Positions 23,885-34,690 of a stretch of DNA of 64,000 nt are shown one piece after another (the stretch's first letter is position 1; the number at the start of each line of letters is the position of its first letter). Position numbers and translations under genes: made by a program. Source of the stretch: Lotus japonicus. Its lineage: Eukaryota; Streptophyta; Magnoliopsida; Fabales; Fabaceae. The notes beneath the pieces were generated by a model. That model was not told where the DNA came from and made no database searches. It was given only the letters and a program-made list of their open reading frames with translations. The stretch spans positions 84,088,292 through 84,152,291 of the forward strand of contig NC_080043.1 of assembly GCF_012489685.1 (NCBI RefSeq), in the 5' to 3' direction.

Positions 23885-25710
23885 ATGTCCAAATTCAATG
23901 CACTCGAGTACCTGGGTCTCTCTTTCAACCCCGACGGATCCCTCAACCGTGGCTACGTCACTCCCAAAACCGAACCCAACCCGGAGCCATCGTCCGGCAA
24001 CCCAACCGTCTCCAAAGACATAACCATCAACCCAGAGACCGAAACATGGGTGCGCCTTTTCCGGCCAACCAAGCTTCCTTCCAACGACAACAACGTCGCC
24101 CGGTTGCCTATCTTCATCTACTTCCACAACGGCGGCTGGCTCTTCCATAGCCCCGCCGACATCGGCGTCCACAAAGCGTGCGAGCAGCTCGCCACCGATA
24201 TCCCCTCCATCGTCGTATCCGTCGCGTACCGTCCTGCGCCGGAGAACAGGCTCCCGGCGCAGTACTATGACGCGAGGGATGCGGTGGTGTGGGTGAGGGA
24301 GCAGATGGCAAATGAGGCTGAGGGGGAGCAGTGGCTGAGGGAGTACGGTGACCCTTCCAGGTGCTACTTGTATGGACACGACTGCGGCGGGAACATTGTG
24401 TTTAACGCGGCGGTGATGGTGGCTGAGGTGGACTTGGAGCCTTTGAGGATCGCTGGGGTGATCATGAACCAGCCCATGTTTTCAGGGGAGAGGAGGACGG
24501 GATCGGAGTTGAGGTTTGCTACGGATCAAGTGTTGCCTTTGCCTGTTTTGGACATGATGTGGAGCCTCGCTTTGCCTAAGGAAACCGATCGTGACCATAG
24601 GTATGTATGGCACAAACAGATTCAAACAAAATAGTCACATAATGCATAAACATGACCATGTTAGGAATTTCACACATTTTTTACTTGATTTTTTATAGTG
24701 TGATGATATGTGTACATATATATTTCATCAAAAGAACATATATATGAGTGAGTTAGTGGATGTTTTTAGCCCGCTAACATATATGTTTTTTGGATGTCCC
24801 AAAAATCAGCATGTAGACTTAACATTTTCATTATTATAAATGAGTTGTTTAAATCACTCAACGTTTTATCATGGGTATAATTATTATAGTTAAGGTGCAA
24901 TAATATTTTAACGTGTGTTAAGAATAATATTTTGAACATCAATGATTCTACCATTTATCTTAAGTGATTTAGACAACTTCATTATAAATTTTCTATTTAT
25001 CAATCTAAGATGAAATTATGATGTAGCCTGCACAATCCATGACATAGTGTGTGGTTGGAGGGGAAGGGAGATGTTATTTTAAACTAACAATGTTCGGTTC
25101 AATTTGTATGAGAATTTGGATCCCTCCGGGAGTTAAGAATGATTGAGATAAAAAACAAATTAAGTACTAAAAGACTTAAATGCATGATTTGCACTCGCTC
25201 GACCATTCATTGGTCGAAGAGGTTTCAAATCCTTTGTTTGAGGAGAAGAGAATGGAGGGGACAAAACTTCTCATAATTCAAATTTGTCCCCCTTTCTATT
25301 GTAAATTTGTTTTAAAATATCTCCGGTACCCTCATGAAACAAATAATAAAGGGTTATTATTTCCATTCACTAATCATCTCCTCTAAACCAAAGATGATAA
25401 TAATTTTCATATGTCCTAAAACTTTACTTGATTATGCTTGTGCTGACACAAAGATTACTATTGTAGGTATAGCAATCCCGTGGTGGGTGGGCCACACTTG
25501 GACATGGTGAAGAAGTTAGGGAAGTGCCTTGTGATTGGGTATGGTGGGGACATTATGGTTGACCGGCAGCAGGAGCTTGTGACCATGTTGGCCAAGCGTG
25601 GAGTCCAGGTGGAAGCGCGGTTTGATCCGGTGGGGTTCCATAACATTGACATGGTGGACCGTGCCAGGGCTAACGCAGTTATAAATATTATCCGGGAGTT
25701 TATTTCTTGA
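23885..25710 (+). CDS. Carboxylesterase-like alpha/beta hydrolase with altered catalytic serine
   Basis: Two exons: 23885-24600 and 25467-25710, joined CATAG|GTATGT ... TTGTAG|GTATAG, giving 319 residues. The start is the ATG in AAGAAAGAAAATGTCC; the frame is open upstream but without an ATG. It belongs to the plant CXE/HSL family (GID1 and HIDH relatives). The oxyanion-hole motif is FHNGG (81-84) instead of HGGG, and the nucleophile elbow is GHDCGG (164-169), so Asp166 stands where Ser is expected. Asp267 and His297 of the triad are kept. It is therefore probably not an ordinary esterase, or has a binding or other role. Its convergent neighbour at 30688 has a complete active site. By position it matches Arabidopsis CXE8/CXE9 (from memory). 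Confidence 0.88.
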
Positions 25711-26782
25711 GTTTTTAATTGGTTTTAGTTTAATTGGATTAATTAATTCCAAATACATATACACTTTTTTTTTCCCAATTTTGATTACGAATGTATAATT
25801 ATAACCGATATTGGTAGCATATATACATGATTATTTACGTCCTATGTTCTACAATGTTTCCTCCTAACTTGGAAGTTAATTAATTGGATGCATGGAATGT
25901 GATCAAAATCAACCATGTTGTGGAATTTGGCCATATGCTTCAAAATGTTTTTCATTTTCATTATTTAGATACACTGTTGATTTTCATTATGGGCTTGAAA
26001 GACAATTGCTCGAGTTAGAGCGGTCTTGGGATATTTATGTGAATCATAACTCAAGGAAAAAAATCACGCGTGTGGCGAATACGTTAGCCTAACAAATTAT
26101 TAATTTAGAATGAATCACAATAACATGTTTGGAGGGAGTCTCCTTCCAACCTAATTATTTGTGTCAATTGTATATATCATGACGTAGTAAAGATAACTTA
26201 ATTGCATCTCAATATTTTAAAAAAGTTGTAGGTTTTTGTTTTATCAAAAAAAAGTAAGTCTAAGTTAAATATTTTAAACAGGCGTATTAGGATATGGAGA
26301 TGTGGACTCAATGAGGCTATATATAAGTAAGTAAGTAACTTGCCGAAAAAATTTAATTGTTTCGCATGTGGTGACTGCAACATGATCAGACTTTTACCCT
26401 AATCTATAATAAGAATTATGTTCACCTTTTTTTCATTAAAATGCTCTCATTTTCAAAGTGATATATGCAAATGCTAATAGCTTTCTTTCATAGAAAAATC
26501 AATACTGATTCGAAGATGAATAGGCTTCAAATGTCGTAGACTCATTGATCGTATTGCTTGCAAATTTTTTTCCTCCCAATCACGGACGGCATTACAAATA
26601 CTCTGTACCAAGAACATGTACACTGTAATATGTATCTATTTGACTGCTGTAAGGAGTAAGTTTTAAAAGAAAATGAAACTTCTAATTTACTCCTATTGGA
26701 CTTGATTAAATTTTTCTCTTGGTCAAGCTAGCTTTGTTTCTTTTGTTGAAGATAGTGCATGTTCCACTTTACTAATTGTGTG
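25711..26782. other. Intergenic, nothing recognised
   Basis: AT-rich downstream region of the carboxylesterase gene. No reading frame, inverted repeat or RNA gene is supportable. Confidence 0.45.
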
Positions 26783-26791
26783 AACATTAAT

Positions 26792-28024
26792 GGTGCTTAC
26801 TCCGGTGCCCAAAAATTCAGGTGAGTGTATGGTACATGAGTGATGTGGACCAATAATAATAGTACACTTAATATGACATGAATAAGTTAGTAGAGAGTGG
26901 ATATCATTTACATTTTTTATGCCATGACCCCAATACTTTTTACTTTACTAAATATAACCCCCCACTTTTTTAATAACTAACCAGTAAATATATCCCCACT
27001 TCTTAATATCTTCTTTTATAAAAATTTGATGAACACTGTGCTGCCTTTACTCATACGAAGCTTGTTCATTCTGCTTCAACGTGACAAAGACCCGCAGGAG
27101 ACCATCGTCGTGATCTTTCGTCGTTGTTCTCCAAAAGCTCGGCTGTGAAAAGTTGTGAAATAGAAGGCAAAATCTGCACTTCAATACTAACATAATACAC
27201 TTGAGATCTCTATCAATGTTTGCATCAATTTATTGTGAATTTTTTAACCACCAAACAATAATTTGTTCGTACCAATATCAAATTTATAAAACAATTAATG
27301 CTTGCCACAATATCACAACAACTCAGAAATCAAATCAGAGCCATATTCATTAAGGTTACGAGCCTTGCATCAAGCTGGTGAATAAGATGGAATAGAAGAA
27401 ACATACATGTCGCTGTAATCTCCAAACGAACCACAAACGATTGAGAACAAATTTAAGAAGTGGAGCAAAAACCCGTCAAACCCTTCTCTGGATCCCTATT
27501 CAACGAGAGCGAATCAATAGCACAAAATCCTCAAACCTGTTGCGCCAAACCCTAATCAATGAACCATAATGGATTACAACAAATTGACGAACTGGAATGG
27601 ATTGGAAGCAATAGACGTACTGAAACGAAATCGGCGAAATCCCCTTTGCGTCGAACGAAATCCCTTATGCTTCTCTGGATCCCTGTCGACGCACGAAATT
27701 GAAAACACCGCAAACGTGGATCTTCGAAAATCAATGAACTGAAGACAAGATCGAATTAGAGTTCTACGCCCCAAACCAATGAAGATCTGAAGAGTTAAGC
27801 ACGTCGATAATCTCTGATTTCTTTTCACTTGATATGAGGACCAAATTCAAAACAAATGTAACCTATGGGGTTGGTTCATAATTAAAATAATCATAATGGG
27901 TTAATATAGAGTTTCAAGAAATTAGAAATAATAGTTATATCTATTTCCACATGTTATTATTTCTATGGTACAAGTCACTCCTGTACCAGACCCAAAAAAA
28001 ATTTCCTGTACCACAGTAATTGCC
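26792..28024. mobile_element. Non-autonomous Mutator-like element (1.2 kb)
   Basis: The 9-bp direct repeat AACATTAAT flanks it exactly (26783-26791 and 28025-28033). The ends share an imperfect inverted repeat (left GGTGCTTACTCCGGTGCC, right complement GGCAATTACTGTGGTACA), then both carry GGTACAKGAGTGA and AATAATAA. There is no transposase. The middle (about 27040-27830) is richer in GC and has codon-like blocks on the minus strand that I do not recognise, so a captured gene fragment (Pack-MULE) is possible. Confidence 0.7.
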
Positions 28025-28239
28025 AACATTAATATGGTGAAATGTAGTTGCAATTACTACTTTTAAATTTTCATTAAATAGAAAGAAGAAAAAAAAGAAG
28101 AAGAGCATATATCTATCATTTTCACATTAATATCAATCTATCATAATCTCCAGCTATAATATTTGAGTTACTAACTACACTGCAAACCTACTACCATTAT
28201 TACCCTCCTCGCGCGCCGACGCTTTATTACTTCCGAACC

Positions 28240-28916
28240 CAGTGACGGATCCAGAAAACTTCATATATATGTGGGGGCAAAATATATATAACAATGATGA
28301 AGATTAAAATATTAAATTATATGGTGTTTTTAAGTGGTTACGTGATTATTAAATAACTTCTGGTATTCACAATTATATGTAATGATTATGCTTTCTTCTT
28401 CAGTTAAAATTAGCATAATAATATTCCTAAAAAAATATAAATGCATTCATAACAAAAGAAATTTCAAAGGAATATATGGTCTTCATAGTGTCTTAGATAA
28501 AAAAGAGTGAGTGACGAAGAAAAGCCTTAAGAAGTAAAAGTTAAAAAAAAATAGAAGAAAAGCCTTAAGAAGTGAGTGACGAAGAAAAACTACTACTCCT
28601 GAATGAAGAAGTAAGAACAAAATAATTCAAAGAAGAGGAGGTGAGGTTTTGGGGGCTATGCAGTTCATACGGTTGAAAGAAAAAGTAAAGGAAAGAAGTG
28701 TGGGATATACCCAGTGGATATTTGGAGAAAAAAAAATCAGAATAATTGATAAATTTTAACAAAGGCACAAGGCCATGGGGGCACTTAACAAATCTGTGGG
28801 GGCATTTAATCTCACTTAATATTATAATAGTGTAGTATATCATTGTAAAACATTGAAAATTTGAAATTCACGTGGGGGCACTTGACCCCTTAGCTCCTAA
28901 GCTGCATCCGTCCCTG
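28240..28916. mobile_element. Non-autonomous hAT-type element
   Basis: A perfect 8-bp target duplication TCCGAACC (28232-28239 and 28917-28924) flanks ends CAGTGACGGATCCAG and, on the other strand, CAGGGACGGATGCAG. Both subterminal regions carry GTGGGGGCA. It is 677 bp with no transposase. Confidence 0.88.
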
Positions 28917-29406
28917 TCCGAACCCCATTCGTGAAACCAGCCCTTTGTTTGAGCCTATCCTGTCTTTTCATTCGTGTAAACTCTATGCCCTCTTCCACTG
29001 AGACAAAGTGATTCTAACGCACACTGAGCAATTTATCCACGTCGAAAGCTCAGTCTATTTTTATTTTTAGAGAGATTCTATTATGAACATTTTCTCATTT
29101 CCTTGTAGTAAGAGCATCTTCCTTATTTTTGGTTTCTTATACAATATTCATGTGGGCTTGAAGTGCCACATATAATATAAGTCACGAACTGATACATATT
29201 TTGCTCAAACCAGAGTTTCTTATTTTACTTTTAGTTGGATCTCACAATATTACATAATTTTTATACTAGTTTATGAATGTTAGAATTGTTAAATGTACGA
29301 GAAAAAACAATATTCTAATCTAAGATTTAAAAAGCAAAATTCCTTATACAATCAACAATTTATCATTTTCAGAAACTTACTCACCAATTCGACCTTATCA
29401 TAGGCA

Positions 29407-30415
29407 CAGTGTTATCAGACTCGGACCGGACCGGCCGGTTGAACCGGTCCGACCGTGAACCGGTAGCATGGCCGGTTCGAGTCACTGTTCAGATCGGGCA
29501 TGCAATTGAACCGTTACGAACCGGAGTGAACCGGCCGGTTTTACGAGAAACCGGTGACTCGGCCGGATTTGAATGAACCGGTGAGTCATTTAATGAGGAA
29601 AAGAAGAGGATTTTTTTGAAAGTTGAAAAGAAGAAGATGAAAAGCTTGATTCTTTATCCCCATTCACATCAGATGAGAAGAAAAAATGAAGAAATTGGAT
29701 TTTTTTCTCCTCATTCACATCGTTTCTCAGTTCAAACTTTGTAGGAATTATTCTCTCTCTGTACTGTATGTAATGAAGAAGAAGGAAAAAGTGAGATCTG
29801 AATCTGGAACAACAGATCAAGGAAAGAGTTGTAGAGAAACATATTTTTAGATCTATTTTTCTGAGATTGTGAAGAGAGAGAGGGAGATGCACGTTTGCCA
29901 AAATGTGGCAGTAATATGTGGAGATTATGCTTTACAGCTATAATGGCCGGTTCAAGTTCAAGTTTTCATTGAATATAATATCACTAACAAACAAAGGACC
30001 AGTTATGTCAACAACACATACTAATCGGGCCAAAGTATACAAAATGAGACTTGGGCCTGTTACCATCTTCATGCTATTAGGATTGTTTAAAAAAGAAATC
30101 TTGGACCAGCAACATATACGTAGAAACCAATAATATATAATACAAATATATAATAAAAAATCATAATACTTTATTCATAAATTATAAAAAATATATTTTA
30201 TATACTAATAAATTCGATTGTTATTTGGATAAAATATTCAATTTTATAGAGTATGAATTTATTCAATAATATTATCTTATTATATTATACATTTTGAATA
30301 TTTTGTAATGTACACCGAGTCAAACGGTTCAATCAGTGACCCAGTGGTTGAACCATTGACTCATTGACCCAGTGCCTCGATCGAGTCGATCACCGGTTCG
30401 AGTCTGATAACACTG
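29407..30415. mobile_element. Non-autonomous hAT-type element with CAGTGTTATCA ends
   Basis: A perfect 8-bp target duplication CATAGGCA (29399-29406 and 30416-30423). The 23-bp terminal inverted repeat CAGTGTTATCAGACTCGRAC has one mismatch between ends. The left part is dense in CCGGTT/AACCGG motifs and the right part is very AT-rich. It is 1009 bp with no recognisable transposase. The termini match the two small elements inside URT1 introns, suggesting one mobilising source. Confidence 0.92.
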
Positions 30416-30687
30416 CATAGGCATCCACAAATAAGGATCGAGTCTTAGAATCTCTATCTGGTTTTGGAGATATGTAACTTCACTGAAAAAAGAACAATGA
30501 TTTACAAACAAATTCAAATGGCAACCTATAACAAGCAAATCTGATAAATATACATCCACATATCAGTAAATTAACAACAATTACACATGCTAAGAAAATA
30601 TATGAATTTTACTATCTCCTATATTCTAAACCATGAATAATTACTTTTATTTAGTGGGAAAAGAAGAAAAAAAAAAAAACAGGGTAA

Positions 30688-31665
30688 TTATTCAGTGGAG
30701 AGTATAAAATTCTTGACATTATCAATTAAAACCTGTGCCTTTGCATTGTCAAAGAGCTCCACAGCATGATACCCACCCTCATCAAAACAAGACTCCACGT
30801 GCACCCCACGCGCCTCCAAAATCTTCACAAACTCCTTCTGCTTGTCCACCAAAGGATCCCCACCATACCCGCTGACGTAGCACCTCGGCAGCCGTCCGAT
30901 CTTCTCCCCAAATTCCGCATCCGCAACCGTCGGATTACAGTACACGTGGTCACGATCCGCGTCCTCCGGCAACGCCATGGCCCACATAAGATCGTTCGCC
31001 GGTAACGGCAAGATGTGGTCGTTAACAAGGCGGAGCTCCGATTCCGATCTCTGGGCCCCACTGAAGAATGGAATATTCATTATCAGCCCTGCGATGTTAA
31101 CAGGAGCGAGATCGAGGTCGAGTGCACGTAGACCCGCGAAGTAGGCGATGTTTCCTCCTGAGCTGCTTCCCATGAGAAAGCATTTGGTGAAGTCCGCGTG
31201 ATCCCGGAGCCACGGGTCGGATTGTTCCGGGTCGAGGGCTTGGGTTTGGACCCAGTTGATGGTGTCGACGGCGTCGTCGTAGGCGGCGGGGAGGCGGTTC
31301 TCCGGGGAGAGGCGGTAGTCGACGGAGGCGACGATGGCGGGGACGGTGGCGGAGATGGAGGAGCAGGATTGGTGGAAGATGAGGGTGGAATGGTGGTAGA
31401 GGATGAAGCCGCCGCCGTGGAAGTAGATGATGAGGGGGAGTTTGGGGTCGGTGGGGTTTGGTGGAGGGTTGGGGAGGAAGAGGCGGAGGGAGGTTCCGGT
31501 GGTTGAGTTGACAGGGATGTCTTTGGAGAGGGTGGGGATTTTGGGGATGGCGGTGGGGGATGGGGGGACGGAAGGGACGATGTGGTGTACGTGGCGGGTG
31601 AGGGAACCGTCTTTGTTGAGTTCGATGTGGAGGAAATCGTAGGGGTCCAATGCGGGTTCCGCCAT
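30688..31665 (-). CDS. Carboxylesterase (CXE family), intact active site
   Basis: Single exon, 325 residues, starting at the ATG that gives MAEPALDPYD; upstream in-frame sequence lacks an ATG. The family motifs are complete: HGGG at 83-86 (oxyanion hole), GSSSG at 166-170 with nucleophile Ser168, Asp270 (GYGGDPLVD) and His300 (GGYH). Such soluble enzymes hydrolyse small esters; substrates of this subgroup are mostly unknown. It is about 5 kb from, and convergent with, the related gene at 23885, with which it shares long motifs such as DRDH and YRPAPENRLP/YRLSPENRLP. It lacks the intron found in that gene. High GC coding contrasts with the AT-rich flanks. By position it matches Arabidopsis CXE8/CXE9 (from memory). 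Confidence 0.93.
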   Translation of the reverse strand: MAEPALDPYDFLHIELNKDGSLTRHVHHIVPSVPPSPTAIPKIPTLSKDIPVNSTTGTSLRLFLPNPPPNPTDPKLPLIIYFHGGGFILYHHSTLIFHQSCSSISATVPAIVASVDYRLSPENRLPAAYDDAVDTINWVQTQALDPEQSDPWLRDHADFTKCFLMGSSSGGNIAYFAGLRALDLDLAPVNIAGLIMNIPFFSGAQRSESELRLVNDHILPLPANDLMWAMALPEDADRDHVYCNPTVADAEFGEKIGRLPRCYVSGYGGDPLVDKQKEFVKILEARGVHVESCFDEGGYHAVELFDNAKAQVLIDNVKNFILSTE

Positions 31666-32231
31666 TGTTGAAGAAGATCGAGGTATGTTTGAGTTTGAGA
31701 GATTCAGGAATGAGGGAGAAGGGGTTGTTGTGCTTGTGATATGGGTAGCGTTTCTTTCATGGTTGTGACTTGCGATCACGCTTTGCCATGCATTTTATGG
31801 AGGCAATGATTTGTGGTCAATATTTCAAAGTGGTCAACAATTTATTAGGACAAAATTTTGTTAGGATTAATCAAAATTTACTTTAACTTGTCAATTTAAT
31901 TTAATTAGTGAGTGATTCAAATCATCACTCGCTGAAAGTCTGAGTTCGGTGAGGACCTGCTACAACCGATTTACAAAAAAGATGAGTTTTTTTAATAATT
32001 TTGCCAGCGAGGGACCTAAATCAGACTGCGACACAAAGACAATGATCAATTTGATGATTAACTATAAAATATAAGAGTAATAAACATATGTATTAAAAAT
32101 ACTCATATTGTCTAAGCATGTATATTAAATAATTGAGTGATTGTCAAAGTTAATTTTAATATAAATTAATTAATAATTATTAATATGTTAACTAATTTTT
32201 CATTTATTATTTAACTTTCATTGTAAAAAGA
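31666..32231. other. Upstream region of the minus-strand carboxylesterase
   Basis: AT-rich non-coding DNA. The first ~110 bp before the ATG are probably 5' leader. No promoter element can be picked with confidence. Confidence 0.4.
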
Positions 32232-33262
32232 AGAGTAAAGTACACTCACCCCCCTTAAGGTTTGTTAGAATTACACTCCACCCCATTCTTATCTAAAATC
32301 TACATCCCACCCCATTTTATATAGAGGCAAATTTAGTGACGAAAAATATTTTTCATTAATAATTAGTTATTATTTAAATTGTTAATCAATAATTTCAAAA
32401 AAAAAAATCAATATAATCCAATAAATTTAAAAATGAAAACATCACAATCCTCCTCATTCTCTCAATCGCGTTTTTCCTCCGTAAATTCATAATGCAAATT
32501 ATGCAATAGCACACCTGCCTGATTTACAAACCATATCTCGAACATAGTGAAACATGCTTGTGTTTTCATATTTGGTAATAATTCAATTTTAATCAAAATA
32601 ATTTCTTTATACCTCCAATTTTCAAAATTGGGTTGTGGGCCAAAAAAACAACACAAATGGGTGAAGAAAATAGAGAAACAAAATTATGAAAATATGAAGT
32701 GGATCTGAGGTTATTAGAGCCCAACGAGGCGGTGGAGCATCGTTTTTAACAAAATCCAACAATATCTAAGACCAACAGAGCGTTCGCTCACAACTTAAAG
32801 GGGTGAAATTCACAAGAAGTAGTTGAACAAGTGGCTTTAGGGATGTGCGATTCACGTTCTGGGGTTCAGGTCGCAACAAAACTTTGAGGCATGGAGGTGC
32901 CATGGGGTTTCACATTGTGGGACAGTGGAGCCGTGTTAAAGGGAGTAAAGGCTTGGTGGTGGCCGTTTGTGGTGAGAAATATGATTTGGAGATAGATGGG
33001 ACGTGGACTTAACAGACAGAGTGGATGGTTTTTTTAAATTTAATTCAGTAAAATTATTTTCATAAATTAATGTATGATAGTGTATATGCATTAAATTTAT
33101 TTAAATTTTTACTAATTAGTAATTAGTTTTTAGTAGTGAGGAATTTGTTTTCGTCACTAAAATTTGCCTTTATAAAAAATGGGGTGGAGTGTAGATTTTT
33201 AAAAAGAATGGGGTGGAGTGTCATTCTTGCAAATCTTGAGGGGGGTGAGTGTATTTTACTCT
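32232..33262. mobile_element. Non-autonomous element with ~110-bp terminal inverted repeats
   Basis: The left end AGAGTAAAGTACACTCACC and the right end GGTGAGTGTATTTTACTCT are inverted. The match continues inward through GGGGTGGAGTGT boxes and TTTAGTGACGA near both ends. The flanks are A-rich (about AAAAAGA each side), so the target duplication is ambiguous. Total 1031 bp, no transposase. Long inverted ends favour a Mutator-like or fold-back element. Confidence 0.75.
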
Positions 33263-33980
33263 AAAAAGAAAAATATATACTAGTAATTTTGTGTCGATAT
33301 AGTAATGAACTTTGCATTTTATATCAAAGAAAATGGATTAATATTGCAAATAATGTTTGGTTCACATTCCTCTATAAATGGAGAATAAGTGAAAATAAAA
33401 GAGAGATAAAAAAAAAAGAGAAAAAAAAGTAAGAGATGCGGTTGATAACTTAATTGAAAAGAGAAAAAAAATATAGATAGAAAATAGAGTGAAAACTGAG
33501 TGGAAGTATGAATGAAATCATAACTCTAACATTACTCTTTAATCTTTATAGTTGTACCATAATTAATGGCTGGCATTTGTTGGTATTTGACTTACTAGTA
33601 TCATTTATGACATATTAATAATCCAATGGCCTATCACTTTATCTAACCATATTACTTTTTTTTTTTTGGACAAATTACTTTGTCAGTTGTCCTACAACCA
33701 CTTCACCTCAAACCAAATTCTTTAACTGGACTACTTACTAGTTAATTCTTTGGGGCTTGTTGTATTGCTTGGAGCCCAGTTTATGATCCTTACTTTTTGT
33801 TAACACTTGAAAAATATAAGACAAATATTTGTCCAAAAAAAGAGAAAATTATAAGACAAAAACTCCAAAAATAAATCCTTGTTAAAAAAAATAAATCAAA
33901 CTAGAAGGAGGAAACTTCCAAACATGAAGGAGAATATCCTTCTAAGAGGCTTGCTTTGCCAAAACATTGTCACTGCATTA
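33263..33980. other. Intergenic, AT-rich, nothing recognised
   Basis: Between the inverted-repeat element and the copia LTR. No reading frame or repeat structure is supportable. Confidence 0.4.
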
Positions 33981-34634
33981 TGTTGGAAAATTTCATATCT
34001 AGGTAATTTAAAATTCTATTTTATGTTAGTGATATTTTATTTTTAAAAACTATCTTTCTGATATGATTTTTATTTCAAAACCCTTATCCTACTTTTAGGG
34101 ATTTTGTTTCTCAATTCAGTTTTTAAAGCTGATAGAAACTTTCTCCACTCCCATTGCACGTTCTTTATTTTTTCCTCACGTTGCCTATTTCTTTGGCTGC
34201 ACGTTGGCACAAAAGCTTTACAAAAGGAGTCTTGAAACGACTTTCTCAACCGAGAAAATACAGAACACGAATTGCCTTCTTCTTCCCCTAATTTTCACTG
34301 GTTTTTTTTCATTAATCAATATTCAAAGAGCACGGTTTGTTCATCAGTTCAGGGATCTTTCGCTGCTCACGACAGATTCAACGGGTTGACGTATCTTGGG
34401 AGAGGAGCGCATCAAGTTCTTAATCTACCCAGTGCAGTTGGGGTGTTTTCTCTCTAAGGACAGCGCCTTGCGTGCTTCAACCCAGGCTACTCTGAACTCA
34501 TTCTCTTGTTATTTTAATTATAGACTTATTTGTTTGTTATATTGCATTTTTTGCTTACTACCTTGTCTGCTGTCTGCTGGTTTATGTTCACCTCTGATAT
34601 GTCCTTGTGTTTGCTGAATTAAAACTTTATAACA
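33981..34634 (+). repeat. 5' LTR of the copia element
   Basis: A 654-bp LTR with TG...CA ends, paired with the copy at 39232-39886. A CTGAATTAAAACTTT stretch lies near its 3' end. Confidence 0.92.
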
Positions 34635-34690
34635 TTCTTAGAGAGAAAAGTTAATTTTGTCTACATCTTCCGTGTTTTGTTCTGTTCAAA

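Noticed and set aside
23825..24379. Minus-strand and second plus frames over the carboxylesterase exon
   Set aside because: Shadows of the true exon 1, with no domain content; the true frame carries all the hydrolase motifs.
25180..25290. Possible tRNA-like or SINE head in the carboxylesterase intron
   Set aside because: Only a TTTCAAATCC box-B-like stretch is present; no convincing box A, cloverleaf, tail or target duplication.
29590..29901. 103-residue minus-strand frame inside the 1009-bp hAT element
   Set aside because: Ser/Phe-rich low-complexity translation of GA-rich DNA, with no transposase motif.
30766..31642. Open frames overlapping the minus-strand carboxylesterase
   Set aside because: Low-complexity translations caused by high-GC codons of the real gene.
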